From: Ecdyonurus torrentis
Lineage: Eukaryota; Arthropoda; Insecta; Ephemeroptera; Heptageniidae
Direction: 5' to 3'
Assembly (NCBI GenBank): GCA_949318235.1
Contig: OX439133.1
Span: forward strand, 18,074,099-18,138,098
DNA length: 64,000 bases
Part shown: positions 1 through 10,766 of the stretch, in pieces
Numbering within the stretch: position 1 is the first letter of the stretch
How the letters are laid out: every line of letters begins with the position of its first letter
Notes under the pieces: generated by a model
The model's input: the letters and a program-made list of their open reading frames with translations, nothing else
What the model was told of the DNA's origin: nothing
Database searches by the model: none
Program-made: the position numbers and the translations under genes

Positions 1-154
1 ATTGCACTATTTCGTTATCTTTACAAGCCAAGAAAATGGGAAGCATCCGGTTTTTTGAGAAAGACGAGAAGAAATTAGTAAGTTAGGTCAAGGATATAGC
101 AAAAATTCTATTATAAATATATAAAACTAAAAAAAATAGTCGTACTATCTAATT

Positions 155-496
155 TAAAGGCATAGACCACAACATAGGGAATAACATATATGCTTATTAA
201 TAATTAGAAACAAATTGGGATCTTCAAAATCGACGACAATTTTTACCAAAATGTAAATATGACCCTATAAGAAAGCGTGAAAATACTGTAAAGTATACCG
301 TATTTGCGTGACCGTTGCAGTTTCTATGACGTCAGAAACATGCATAAATAAGTTTAAAAATGTGTTGCTAATTTTAAATTTTCTGATCACTGCTATATTT
401 GACTCTATTTAGTTGAGTTGTATGACTATCTATGTAAGTCCCATCAAGTGATTTGTGATATAAATGACTATGTTTTTATTCTGATTTATGCCTTTA
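155..496 (+). mobile_element. Family A MITE, copy 1
   Basis: First of at least 15 copies of a ~345-bp element bounded by AAAGGCATAGACCA and its inverse (usually ...TGGTCTATGCCTTT), with TTAA at both outer edges here. Internal landmarks recurring in order in other copies are GTGAAAATACTGTAAAGTAT, TGACGTCAGAAACATG, TTTTCTGATCACTGCTA and GTAAGTCCCATCAAGTG. There is no ORF of note, so it is non-autonomous. This copy is diverged in its second half. Confidence 0.85.
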
Positions 497-941
497 AAAG
501 TTTTTTTTTCCATGTGCAAGAAAACAATACATCTCAATATCTGAAAATTTTCAATACAGAAGCAAAAGAAACAAAACTTCTATTGAAAGACGAAGGGGTG
601 AAAGTAGAGTTTTATTTCTCGATATTTTTCCACCTGTTCGACGTTGCTAATTAGTTGCTACCTGTTCAATATAAAATTATAAAGCCTTATGCCTTGTAAA
701 TAATTAATTTTAAACTTTTATTATATATCAAAGTTTCTCAGCGCTTATAAAATATTACTTGTAGAAATTTTTGTGCTTATATTTTCCAATTAATCATTTT
801 TTACTTTTTATATAGCTATTTATACTAAATAATTTTTTATTTATTTATTTTTTTACTAAAACTCCTTTTAATGTTTGCTATTGACTTTTCCACACGTACT
901 TTTTCATACGCATACCTCAGTTTTCTTACATTTGCTAATTT
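497..941. other. A+T-rich spacer, nothing recognised
   Basis: No conserved coding frame, repeat terminus or RNA-like structure was seen; only short T and A runs. Confidence 0.6.
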
Positions 942-995
942 TATAGGGTGTATCCGCATGACGTCATATTTAATGCACTTGGAGGTTTTCTTTTG
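942..995 (+). mobile_element. Family B MITE, 5' terminal fragment
   Basis: Starts TATAGGGTGTATCCGCATG and carries TGACGTCATATTTAATGC like full-length B copies, then breaks off after about 50 bp. Confidence 0.75.
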
Positions 996-1567
996 AAAAA
1001 AGATACACATTTTTGTCAATCTGAGAGCTGCAAAAAAGGTGGTTAATATTAACAACACTGAAATATATTTAAAAAAAAGTTAGGGACTAATTAGTTTAAA
1101 AAAATTGGGGTTCTGTGTCATTTTCCAGCTAGTGTGTTTTTGATTGTATTGTATCTCACCACCGATAATAACAACTGAAAAGTTATGCAATGAGTTTTAT
1201 GTGAAATCCGCTCAAGAGTACTAAAGGCAGATCTGTAAATATGATATATAATGTCTGATTTACAAACACTGATTTGTAATTTTAAGAAACAAGAACGAAT
1301 GGCTATAAGTTTAACCCAGTAAATTTAGTAAAATTTACCCAAATCTGAGTAAAAAAATTTTCTCCGTGTATATTATTAGTATGTAAAAAGTCTCGCATGA
1401 CAAACGTTGAGGTTGCTAGAGGTGGTTTATATAGTTTTGTCTTTGCCACAATATTGTGAGCAGATATATTGCACATTCCACAACCTTACTTCACATGCCG
1501 AGTTGTGTATGTCATTTGAAACTAGAACCAAAATCACTCGTTTTTTTTTATCATTACATATTTTGAA
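996..1567. other. Spacer with a possible M-like terminus
   Basis: Mostly anonymous A+T-rich DNA. At about 1310-1370 a run of AGTAAATTT motifs ends in TTTTCTCCGTGTA, which resembles the right end of element M (15701-16986). No left partner was found. Confidence 0.3.
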
Positions 1568-1734
1568 TTTAAAGAGGATGTTCAGGGGTTACAACATGGC
1601 TTCTTCAATGTTAGATAATGAGAAGAACTGTTCATAAACTCATATATGATGACCCAAAGCCCTTCCGTAGCCCCATGGTAGCCCCGTAAACTTGCGCTCA
1701 TTCTGCGAGATATGCTACCCGCTACAACATTTTC
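1568..1734 (+). repeat. Family I repeat, one arm
   Basis: Matches the left arm of family I at 15568-15695: GGTTACAACATGGCTTC, ATAATGAGAAGAACTGTTCA, CTGCGAGATATGC. Only one arm is present. It runs directly into a family F end. Confidence 0.7.
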
Positions 1735-1966
1735 TATAGAGCCCTTGCACATCCTTCCACATTGTTGCCATGTTTGTGGTAGCTAATACATAATTCAGCA
1801 TAGGGGAAACATAATTTCTCCTAATTTTTCACATAAAAAGAGTTTATTTCAACTGAACGGATTTTTTTTCACATTCTTCGAGCTTATTAGGAGCTAGAAA
1901 TAAGGCTTTGATTGAGTTTTGAAGCTTTTTTTGCTATTAAAAAATAAAACTGACGTTTTTCCTATG
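1735..1966 (+). mobile_element. Family F element, 3'-truncated
   Basis: Starts TATAGAGCCCTTGCACATCC and follows the F consensus (GCATAGGGGAAACATAATTT, AGGAGCTAGAAATAAGGC) until CCTATG, where it switches to family A sequence. Confidence 0.75.
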
Positions 1967-2097
1967 TTTACAGTATTTTCACGCTTTCTCGTGGGGCTAT
2001 ATTAACATATTGATAAAAATTGGCTACAGTTTTGAAGATCCCATTTCCTGTTTATTCATTAAAAAGCACATGTTGTTTTATATGGTCTATGGCTTTA
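1967..2097 (-). mobile_element. Family A MITE, terminal fragment
   Basis: Reads TACAGTATTTTCACGCTTTC ... TATGGTCTATGGCTTTA, the reverse-strand terminal ~130 bp of A. Confidence 0.8.
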
Positions 2098-2232
2098 ACA
2101 ACATCAGTGCTCTCAAAAATATTGCCCTTGAGTATTTTTAAACTGCCAAAAAGTATTATTTTCCTATACCAGTCCATGTTATTAAGTGATCCAACATGGC
2201 GTCGACTTTTATATGAATGCATGCACCCTATA
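2098..2232 (+). mobile_element. Family B MITE, 3' half
   Basis: Contains ACAACATCAGTGCTCTCAAA, ATCCAACATGGCGTCGACTT and the terminus ATGCATGCACCCTATA. It abuts the A fragment with no spacer. Confidence 0.8.
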
Positions 2233-2686
2233 GAAATAAAAAACTAAAAGTTTAAATTTTACTTTATAAATTAAATTTAAATAACTAAACATTTCTTAAA
2301 CAATTTTAATTTTTTATCACAAATAAAAACACTTTTGAAAACAATCTTAAAACTTGTAAAGAATAAAAAATGATAAGAATTGAAATAGTTAATAAAGTCT
2401 ACAATACTTGATATTTGATGGTAAATTGAGCCATGTTGAACAGAATGCAAGTAGGTTGCAAGTTCAGTCACGTATGTATGTTGACAAATGACGAAGGCCT
2501 AACAAACGACCTTGCTCTCCACCCTACAATAGAGAATTTAATACGTAAAAATTGATGTCTCTGACTTTTTAAAACTAAGAATTTTATTTAATATAAAAAG
2601 GAACTTCTTAAAACGTTTCCGTTAACATTTGAATAATAATAATACAAAAAAAAAGGAAAACTTTATAATTACCTATTCTACGTTTA
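2233..2686. other. A+T-rich spacer, nothing recognised
   Basis: No repeat family or coding signal recognised. Confidence 0.55.
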
Positions 2687-3036
2687 TTAAAGCTATAGAA
2701 CAGATAAAACAACTTGTGTTTTTTAATGTTTAGGCTGCAGAAAATGAGATCGCCATACCTGAGTACATGACAATTTTTACCTGAATGTAAATGTTGTCCC
2801 ACAAGAGAGTGTGAAAATACTGTAAAGTATGCAATTTGTGTGAATATTCATATTTATGACGACAGAAACAGCAAAAATTTGTATGAAAATGTTGTACAGG
2901 TTGCATAAATCAAAATTTTCTGATCACTGCTACGGCACTACAGTTGGGTTTTGAGATCAATTATTATTATTAATGTAAGTCCTATTAAGTGTTTTGTGAT
3001 ATAAATGCCAATGCTTTCTTGTTGTCTATGCTTTTA
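2687..3036 (+). mobile_element. Family A MITE, near full-length
   Basis: Starts TTAAAGCTATAGAACAGATA and ends GTTGTCTATGCTTTTAAA. The CRE octamer is mutated here to TGACGACA. Confidence 0.85.
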
Positions 3037-3045
3037 AATAATAAT

Positions 3046-3105
3046 TACAGTACAAACATTGCACATAGTCAAAAGAGGTTGCTCAACACGAGATCAAAAA
3101 GGCAA
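3046..3105 (-). repeat. Possible retroelement 3' tail
   Basis: On the reverse strand it reads GATCTCGTGTTGAGCAACCT and GTGCAATGTTTGTA, matching 20405-20515, where the same segment ends in an AATAAA-type signal and an (ATT)n tail. It lies just beyond the A copy and before a GA array. Confidence 0.4.
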
Positions 3106-3157
3106 AGCACATACAAAATTTATATCCAAATAGACGAAGTAAAACGAGTTAGTCATA

Positions 3158-3165
3158 AGAGAGAT

Positions 3166-3248
<83 letters not shown>
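3158..3248. repeat. (GA)n microsatellite
   Basis: Imperfect GATAGA units pass into about 37 uninterrupted GA dinucleotides. Confidence 0.97.
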
Positions 3249-3252
<4 letters not shown>

Positions 3253-3604
3253 AAATACATTATACATAATAAACTAAAGATAATAGTTATGAACTGAGAA
3301 AAATATAAATTTCTTAGGCTATAGTCTCTTTCTTATTTTTTATTGTATAATTTAACACTGCAGGTTAAAAAAACTAAGTATTGTAATATGCTGGTGAAAT
3401 ACGTGGCACAACACAATATAGTACAAAACTGTATCGTGTATGTTATGTATTGTGAACATACGTCATTTTATATAGTATGTAAAACTGAGGTTTATTTGTG
3501 TAGTTGTCAGACTACGTAGGTAATATGCATTTTATTTGTGTCTGGATATAACTTTGTAACTTAATTATCTAACATATTACAATATGAACTAATCTCAACT
3601 GTTA

Positions 3605-3605
3605 G

Positions 3606-3645
<40 letters not shown>

Positions 3646-3806
3646 CTATCATTATCACACTAGACTAGAGTAATACCCCCCACCCTCTCTCTCCCTCTGT
3701 CATTCTCACTCTCCATCCCTATCTTCCTCAGTCTCTCTTTTTTTCTCTTTCTCTTTGTCTCTCTTTTTCTTTCTATCATTCTCTCACTAGAGTATACAGT
3801 TTACTA

Positions 3807-3866
<60 letters not shown>
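3605..3866. repeat. (CT)n-rich pyrimidine tract
   Basis: Two long CT arrays (3605-3642, 3809-3866) are separated by degenerate CT-rich sequence; CT-rich sequence continues to about 4075. Apparent Ser/Leu-rich reading frames here are repeat artefacts. Confidence 0.95.
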
Positions 3867-3869
<3 letters not shown>

Positions 3870-4331
3870 ATTTTCACTCTTTGATATGAGTACTCTTTAT
3901 TGCTCTTATTCCTCTCTGTTGCTCTTTCTTTTTAATTTTCTCTTTCTCTTTAATATTATCTCTCTATTTCATTTTTTATCATCTTACTTTCTCCTTCTGT
4001 TTATTTATCTTTATTGTGTTTTTCTTTGTCTTTCATATTATCTCTCTCTCTCTGTCTCTCTCTGTCTCTCTCTGTCATTAAAGCAAACTATATTAACGGT
4101 CGTTTCTACTAAGCAAGATCGACCCATAAGCAAAAATCTTAGCAACGGATCAACAACGAAAAGGTTTTTAGGAAACTTTATCCATAACAACACATGCAAT
4201 TTTGAGGTTTTTAACGGATTTTTTATAACAATGGAAAAAAAATCGTCCATCTTGCTTGTAGGAGTTGCCGTCAATATAGTATGCTTTATGTGTCATGTCC
4301 CACACTCGCACACTCCCACGCCAGTTAAACT

Positions 4332-4333
<2 letters not shown>

Positions 4334-4401
<68 letters not shown>
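4334..4401. repeat. (TA)n microsatellite
   Basis: About 34 uninterrupted AT dinucleotides. Confidence 0.97.
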
Positions 4402-4408
<7 letters not shown>

Positions 4409-5206
4409 CCACATTAAGTTAGATTGTATGTCACATATGTTATGAGCTTTATAACTGACAAGCTAACTTTATCTTCACCAACTGCGCGCACACATTTCAG
4501 ATTTACTTTTTTGTATCCAACTTAACTCAATTTAAAGTTAAATTTGGTGTTAAATTTTAACTCTGCTCAAAATAAAGATTTTAGTTTTATTAAAATACAT
4601 AAAGACATACTTTGTTACAAAAACTTAATCTTAAACGTAAAAATTAGAACTACCCTTTTTTATGCTCACTTTTTTCATTTCAATTTTTTTTTTCGAATTG
4701 TATAAAATAAAGTAATACTATAACATGAGCTGTTTTTCATTTTTGTGTATTATGATTTTAGAATGAGAGAAATGAACATTTTGAATTTGAATTTACCTAA
4801 AAATCTAGGCACTCCTAATAATAAGGGTGAAAAAAAAAAGTAATTAAAAATACAAATTGACTTCAAATTTTATTTACATACTTTCTCCTTATACAGTTGA
4901 AGTAACAACTATATAAATACGTACGAGAGATGTTTGAAGCCACTTGTGAGAGCTCTTGTGTTTTAAGTGTAGACATACTCAACATTAACAAAGTTAAGCT
5001 AACATTTGTACAGAAATTGCTCAATTACGCCTGCGAAGTTTTTTTTTTTTTTTTTTAATCATATATCATTATTTGCCATCCTTAAAAGTTAATTTCTAAC
5101 TTTTATATGTATATGTATTCCACACAGTAAACAATTACATTATTTATGCTGAATTTATGTCATTATAGAATAAATTATGCTAAATAAGAACAACACAAAT
5201 AGTGAT
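4402..5206. other. A+T-rich spacer, nothing recognised
   Basis: Includes a T run at about 5041-5057. No coding or repeat family signal recognised. Confidence 0.5.
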
Positions 5207-5335
5207 GTTCGTACGCCTTGTTTTTCGTGCCCCAACCCACAAAAAAATGACGATCTCCTAATGCTTTTTAAATGGCATTGCGCATTTTTTTGGAGCAAGG
5301 AAACAGGGTTTACGATTATCATTAATAATTATGCT
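5207..5335 (+). repeat. Family W repeat
   Basis: Shares AAAATGACGATCT, AATGCGCATTTTTT and GAAA(G/C)CAGGGTTT spacing with 46925-47050. Two dispersed copies, function unknown. It runs into an ATTATGCTATATAAT-rich segment. Confidence 0.55.
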
Positions 5336-5738
5336 ATATAATATAAAAATTATGCTATGTAATATAAAAATTATGCTACTTTAAAATAATAATTATGTAG
5401 TATGTATAGCATGAATTATGATACATTGAACAAATTAAGTTGAAAAAGAGCTAGCACAGTTATAATGTACTAATTTTTTTCAATGCAATTAAGCTTAGTT
5501 AATTAATTTAGTTAATTAAGAAATTAATTAATTTTATTTTCTAGTCTACTATTTTTAAATGACGCAAGTTTTTCAAGTAAGACTGTTTATTGAAGCACTT
5601 GTTTTAAACAATGCAATGAAATGATCTTTGTAAAAAGTATTAAGATTTCATGTACGTTGCCTTTCAAAGGAAATAATAAAATTATTTTAAAATAAAATAA
5701 AGGGAGAAAAACACTAATTGAATTAATATTATTGATTC

Positions 5739-5839
5739 ATTCGTTTCGTTCGTTCATTCGTTCGTTCGTTCGTTCGTTCGTTCGTTCGTTCGTTCGTTCG
5801 TTCGTTCGTTCGTTCGTTCGTTTGTTCGTTCGTTCCTTC
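5739..5839. repeat. (TTCG)n microsatellite
   Basis: About 24 units with a few variants at each edge. It is the only long CpG-containing tetranucleotide array here and lies about 360 bp upstream of the first exon. Confidence 0.96.
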
Positions 5840-5872
5840 ATTTATTCAATCCCAATGGACAAACGTGGTGGA

Positions 5873-6110
5873 TATTTTCTTTGGAAAAATAGTTTTCTTG
5901 TTGTTGTGTATTGACATTATTATTATTATTTTTCTCACATATTTGAAAACGTAATTCAACATATTAACAGCATCGATGCTCTCAAAAATATTGCTAGGTA
6001 TTTTTAAAGCTGGCAAAATGTGTCATTTCTTCATTTTCAAATACCTACCTATGTTGTATTTAGTTTGCACATATGGCGTCAACTTTTTTACGAACGCAAC
6101 GAACCTATAT
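5873..6110 (+). mobile_element. Family B MITE, 5'-truncated
   Basis: Carries AACAGCATCGATGCTCTCAA, GGCAAAATGTGTCATTTC, ATATGGCGTCAACTTTTTT and a degraded CCTATA end. It ends about 90 bp before the acceptor of the receptor's first exon. Confidence 0.7.
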
Positions 6111-6202
6111 AATTTTTTCAATAATAATTTTTTGTTTTTAGTATTTTAATTGAAGAAAACAAGAAGGAAAAAAATTCTAATAAGAAAATTTCTATGTTTC
6201 AG

Positions 6203-6527
6203 GAATGCTATGAAGCAAGCCTGAAAGTGAACAAAATGTTTAAATTGAGTGTGGTAGTAATTTTAGTGTTAAGTTTAACTTTGAATGTGGAATGTTCGAG
6301 TGTGAACCAGACTAAGAAAGTGGTAAAGATGGCAGTGATCGCCCCAGCTGATCCCAGTCATGAACAAAGCTTGGTCAAGATCTTGCCTGCTATCATGATC
6401 GCTGTGCGGAGAGTCAAAGAGTTAATACTACCTTCAGTGGAGATGGAGGTTCATCATAGGGACTCTCATTGTTCTTCAACGTACGGACCTCTGGCCGCTT
6501 TTCAACTGTACACGGAACATCAGACAG
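6203..6527 (+). CDS. Natriuretic peptide receptor-like protein, exon 1 (signal peptide and start of ligand domain)
   Basis: The exon opens after a TTCTATGTTTCAG acceptor. I place the start codon at 6236, because it begins a clean signal peptide (MFKLSVVVILVLSLTLNVEC); 6203-6235 is then 5' UTR, so an upstream non-coding exon is implied. An earlier in-frame ATG at 6194 lies before the acceptor. It encodes residues 1-97 and the first base of codon 98. NQT at 24-26 is a glycosylation sequon, KMAVIAP begins the first beta strand, and DSHC supplies Cys79. It ends at a CAG|GTCAGT donor, phase 1. Cys79 to Cys105 in exon 2 is 26 residues, as for the Cys60-Cys86 disulfide of human NPR-A. Family assignment is by recognition and is firm at the ANF-receptor domain level. 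Guanylate cyclase versus clearance-type receptor cannot be decided from this window. Confidence 0.88.
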
Positions 6528-6621
6528 GTCAGTCTTCTCTATTATATTGTTATTTTTTTATGCTTTGTTACGTTTTGGAAATATTATAGTCGTTTAACGT
6601 AACTCGTTAAAGTTAAGTTAA

Positions 6622-7070
6622 GGAGGTAAGGGGAGCGTAGATCGCAGTGCATATTTTTAAATAGGAAAACATCAGCTTTTATCCAATATGGCTGACTTTT
6701 TCTTATAAACAAGATAAGGACACGCTCGTCCAATTAAGGCCGCTGTGAAATTCAAAATGAGCGTCTAAACCAATCAGCGCCCGAGTTGAAGGTCACGTGA
6801 TCAAAATTGACCAATCACAATGCCACTAAAATTAACATGGAACGATTTACCTATTTGGGTGTACATATCTTGTATATCAGGTCTTCCGGATGGAAATGTC
6901 ATATCAGATTTTTTTGTGATGCAACCTTGAATCTTACCTGTTCTTTTCATAGAGCTCATAGTCGCATGGCAAAAAAACTCTAATGTGACATCTGTTTTTT
7001 CGGAAGAACTGATGTATAGTATCTTGGTATGAAAAATTGACTGTGCTACCATCCACGGTCCCCTGCCTCC
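6622..7070. mobile_element. Element R: TTAA-flanked TIR element in intron 1
   Basis: The ends are GGAGGTAAGGGGAGCGTAGA and the inverse of GGAGGCAGGGGACCGTGGAT, an imperfect ~20-bp terminal repeat, with TTAA on each side (6618-6621 and 7071-7074). The interior has two CCAATCA boxes flanking TCACGTGA (about 6770-6825). No transposase is visible. The element lies 94 bp inside intron 1. Confidence 0.72.
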
Positions 7071-7149
7071 TTAACTATAACGTTAACTCGTGATTTCTAT
7101 AATATAGATTTGTAACAAAATTGCAAAAAGTAGCGTTATAGTTATAGTT

Positions 7150-7289
7150 TAACACCAATTTAATTTAACGAAGAGGGTTACTGCCTTGGAACGGAAATCG
7201 TCAAAAGAGGAACCATATTTTCAGTATTTTCACAATAATTCTTTGTATATTCTTTATTTCCAACAAAACAAATACTATAATTTTCAAAT

Positions 7290-7339
<50 letters not shown>

Positions 7340-7712
7340 AAAAAAGTTTATATAATATTTTTAATTTTAAAAAAGTTTCTAATTTGACTAAAATTTGAAT
7401 TTCCACACATTTGTATGTAATCTTTTAAGTTGAAGAACTTAAATATTTGATGAACATATTTGTCATATAAAGTTTTTTTTTTTTTTTTTTTATTATTATT
7501 TTTTTTTTTTGCTTGCTTGCTTGCTATATTGTGCTACATTAATCCCAGTCCCAGTCAAGACATTGTCTTATCGACAGATAAGGACTTTCAAATTATTAAT
7601 GTAAAAGTACACACGGGCCGGCCATTTCACACGTACAGTACCATTTCTTCTTTATTTTGTGTTTATATTATATTTTGAGGCCGTTCAGTTTGTGAGATAT
7701 CAGATCAGTCGG
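7150..7712 (+). repeat. Family P repeat, copy 1 (interrupted)
   Basis: Shares AATTTAACGAAGAGGGTTAC, AATTTCCACACATTTGTATG, AGTTGAAGAACTT and CGTTCAGTTTGTGAGATATC with 18990-19690. A long T run (7291-7336) and a SINE 3' fragment (about 7530-7640) interrupt it. Confidence 0.65.
7530..7640 (-). mobile_element. tRNA-derived SINE, 3' fragment
   Basis: The reverse complement of this stretch reads ACACGGG, AAAGTCCTTATC and GATAAGACAATGTCTTG, matching the tail of the SINE copy at 37655-37985. The tRNA-like head is absent. Confidence 0.7.
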
Positions 7713-7947
7713 TCACCTACTTCTTCAAACAAAACAAAAAAACAAGAAAACAAAATTATTTCTTGAATATATTTATATTTTAATATTATTATTTATTTCT
7801 TGAAGATACTTGCCTTTGCCTATACTTTACCTATACTTTGCCTTTGTCCTTTGTCATTTTTTTTTTTGTCACAACCTTTGTTGACTTCATGACTTCCCAA
7901 TAAAAGACTTCAGTATTTTGACATTTTTCTTTTTTAAAAAATTCTTC

Positions 7948-7950
<3 letters not shown>

Positions 7951-7983
<33 letters not shown>
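7951..7983. repeat. Poly(T) run
   Basis: 33 T in a row, equivalent to a poly(A) tail on the reverse strand, but no retroelement body was recognised next to it. Confidence 0.9.
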
Positions 7984-7985
<2 letters not shown>

Positions 7986-8264
7986 AAAAGGTATGCGTTT
8001 GAAATTTATATTTCCAGTCTAATAGTATTGACACGAACATATAATATGAAAATAAATTTTGAAATATCATCTTTTACATAAATTTAACTGATAAAAACAT
8101 GACGTGATAAAATTTTGCAATATCAATAAAAACACGTTCGTCAAATTGAATTCTTCACTGGTGTCAATAACGTTGACATTTTTATTGTTTTTGCGATGTT
8201 GCACATATTGGAATATTTTTGACATACGTAACAGTTCACTTTTTTTAAGATAGTAGTTGACCAG

Positions 8265-8394
8265 CTGATATCTGGCAAACTGAACTGTCGTGAAATATAA
8301 TATTAACATCAAGTAAAGATGAAATGTTACTTAAAAGTTTAGTTATGTCAAACATGTGAAAACACCAGCAAATATTGAAGTTATTCCAATTTAA
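8265..8394 (-). repeat. Family P repeat, copy 3 (part 1)
   Basis: Reverse-strand match to 19540-19680 (ATCAAGTAAAGATGAAATGT, TAGTTATGTCAAACATGTGA, AATATTGAAGTTATT). The match stops at TTAA and resumes at 12282, on the far side of element S. Confidence 0.75.
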
Positions 8395-9120
8395 GAGGCC
8401 GTTTTACTCTCTATACGCTGCCTGCTTGCTGCCCATTCAAATCAATGTAATCGTACTTCCAAGATTTCTCCGCAACTAATACACCTAGAGATGCCAAATT
8501 TTTAACACATTATTACAAATATATTATCTAGACCTTCAAGGAGCCGATTTTCGATATCTTTTTTTGTTCTGTTTTTAACCAATTAAAATATTGCTATTGA
8601 GTTTATAAAAAAAGCGCTCCTTGTATGCCTTCGTTTTTTTAATAGCTTTTCAATGGTTTAAAAATAATTTCTATTCGATGCTTAATTAATTAAATAAATT
8701 GGAATTACGATGTTATATTTATTGTACTAGGGAAATGCGCCACTGCGGACAGTTATAGAAGTATGTTCTATTTTGCTTTTAGTCGAGTATTTTTCAATAT
8801 TTTCTATCATCACGATATATACTTTTACTATTGCTAAGAAAGTGTACGAAGGTCAGCTTAGTAAACTCCCAAAACAGCGGATGTTATGTAAAATATTATC
8901 TCGTCTAATATCAGAGTAGTTTATAGGTGAATGAGAAAAAAAATGACTATACGAGTTGCTGGCTAGACATAATCAAGCTAACATTCAATAATCCGTATAA
9001 TGTTGGGACCTTATAAAATTATTATAAATATGTCATGATTGCGATATAGATATGGTCATTGCAGGTCAAGCATTGCTTTCATCTTAAAGAAAATATATTT
9101 AAAGTTATTTACCCCATAAT

Positions 9121-9345
9121 TAGAAGAAAAAAAAAATTAAGTAGAGAAGCAAGAAGAGAGAGAGAAAAAAAAAGAATTGATCAAAAGGATCAAGATTGTG
9201 GTAACTACAGGTTTATTAATTCATATTGAACCATCATATTATAATTAAATAAAACAATTTTTAAAAAAAAGAAGGGAAAAAAAGAAAAAAAAAGAAAAAA
9301 GAAAAAAGAAAAAGAAAGAAAGAAAAAAAAAAAAAAAAAAAACGC
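9121..9345. repeat. Purine-rich A/G tract
   Basis: Runs of GAAAA and AAAGAAAGA, densest at 9260-9345, lie inside element S. Confidence 0.85.
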
Positions 9346-9379
9346 GGAAAAAAATACACACGATATTTTTTGATTTACG

Positions 9380-9440
9380 TGCAATATTATATATATAATA
9401 TATAATATATATATATATATATATTATTATATATAATGAT
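9380..9440. repeat. (AT)n with ATTAT interruptions
   Basis: Short imperfect AT array inside element S. Confidence 0.85.
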
Positions 9441-9540
9441 AAAATAAAATAATTAAAAAAGTACAATATTATACTAAAACAACAATTTGGAAGAAAATAA
9501 ACTGATATTATCGGCACACTATAAGAAAATGGATATATTA

Positions 9541-10109
9541 AGGTGGAGACAGTGGTCAAATTATCGCAATCGCATTCCCATTAAAATGTGACTGCGATAG
9601 CTGAGCAAACAGTGGTCAAATTTTTATCCCCTAAAGTTTTGTGATAAACGGCCATTTAAAATGGAGGACCATGCCCAGCTGACAAAAAGAGAAAAGAATA
9701 ATAAATTAATAATAGAGGTGTTTAAGCAAAATTAACAATGTGCATTTATTTGTAGTGTTAAAAAAATAAATTACATACTGAAAATTTTATATCACACCTT
9801 ATTATTAACAAGATTTAACACAATGTACACAGGAGTTAAAAGAGTGGTTTGAATTTGGCGCGAGACATAATAAACGATTGTCATCTGCCGATGCCTGAAC
9901 GGCGCGTCTGATTGGCCCACGTCATACCGCATTCTTTATGTTTTCGCAAAAGTTAGGTGAAGTCTAACTTATGCGAAGCGCATTACCGCTACCGCAAAAG
10001 TTAAAGAAATGCGCCAGCTCTTAGTGCGTAAACCCGCTAGCCAATCAGAGAGCGAGTTTACTATCGCTGTCACAATAAAAACGCGAAACTTTGACCGCTG
10101 TCTCCACCT
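9541..10109. mobile_element. 569-bp TIR element with 3-bp TTA duplication (PIF/Harbinger-like)
   Basis: The termini are AGGTGGAGACAGTGGTCAAA and the inverse of AGGTGGAGACAGCGGTCAAA, one mismatch in 20, with TTA immediately outside each (9538-9540, 10110-10112). A 3-bp TWA duplication is typical of PIF/Harbinger, but no transposase or DNA-binding frame is present. The interior is much more G+C-rich than its surroundings and includes CCAATCAG and GATTGG boxes and a CCCACGTCAT motif. It is nested in element S. Confidence 0.75.
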
Positions 10110-10225
10110 TTAATAATTAATTAAAATATTTGGACAATATCACTTATTTTTATTTTAATGTAAATGTAAATATATTATATTGCTTGCAAATAATTTATAT
10201 ATACACCTTTCTGATGAACTGTCAC

Positions 10226-10733
10226 CAGGGTTACCAACTATTTGAAACATGAAAAGAGGACAGGTTACCCTATACTGAGGGGAGGTGCAGGGGGGGACAC
10301 CCCCCTGCCGGGGGTGCGGGGGTGTCCCCCGCAAGAAATTTTGAGAATTTTGGATTAAAATTCACAATTTGGTGCTATTTCTGGCCCATGTTTGAGTATT
10401 TTAATCTTATTTTAAAACCATTCATTTAACGTAAGATATGAATATTTTTATTAAATAATTAGGTCCAAAAAGATTAAAAAATATATAATGTAATTTGGAG
10501 GTTGTCGGTTAAAAAAATTCTTAAAAAATTTCTAGGCTTAAAACACGCCTATTATGCCTAGTATTTCTCATTTAAATTTCTCCAGAATCGGGCAGAGATT
10601 AAGTGTTCTCAAAAATTGAAAAAAATAAATAATATAATAATAACTTTTTCTCCTCATTAGCGTAATGTTAAATTAGGGGACCCTTAGCTTTCCTTGAGCG
10701 TTAAACCAATAAGCTCCATTATTCAATATTTCA

Positions 10734-10766
<33 letters not shown>

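Noticed and set aside
6194..6235. Upstream in-frame ATG at 6194 as the receptor start
   Set aside because: It lies before the 3' splice site at 6201-6202 and would precede the signal peptide by 14 residues; 6236 fits better.
7291..7983. Poly(T) runs as tails of reverse-strand retrogenes
   Set aside because: No gene-derived sequence lies next to them; homopolymers are common throughout.
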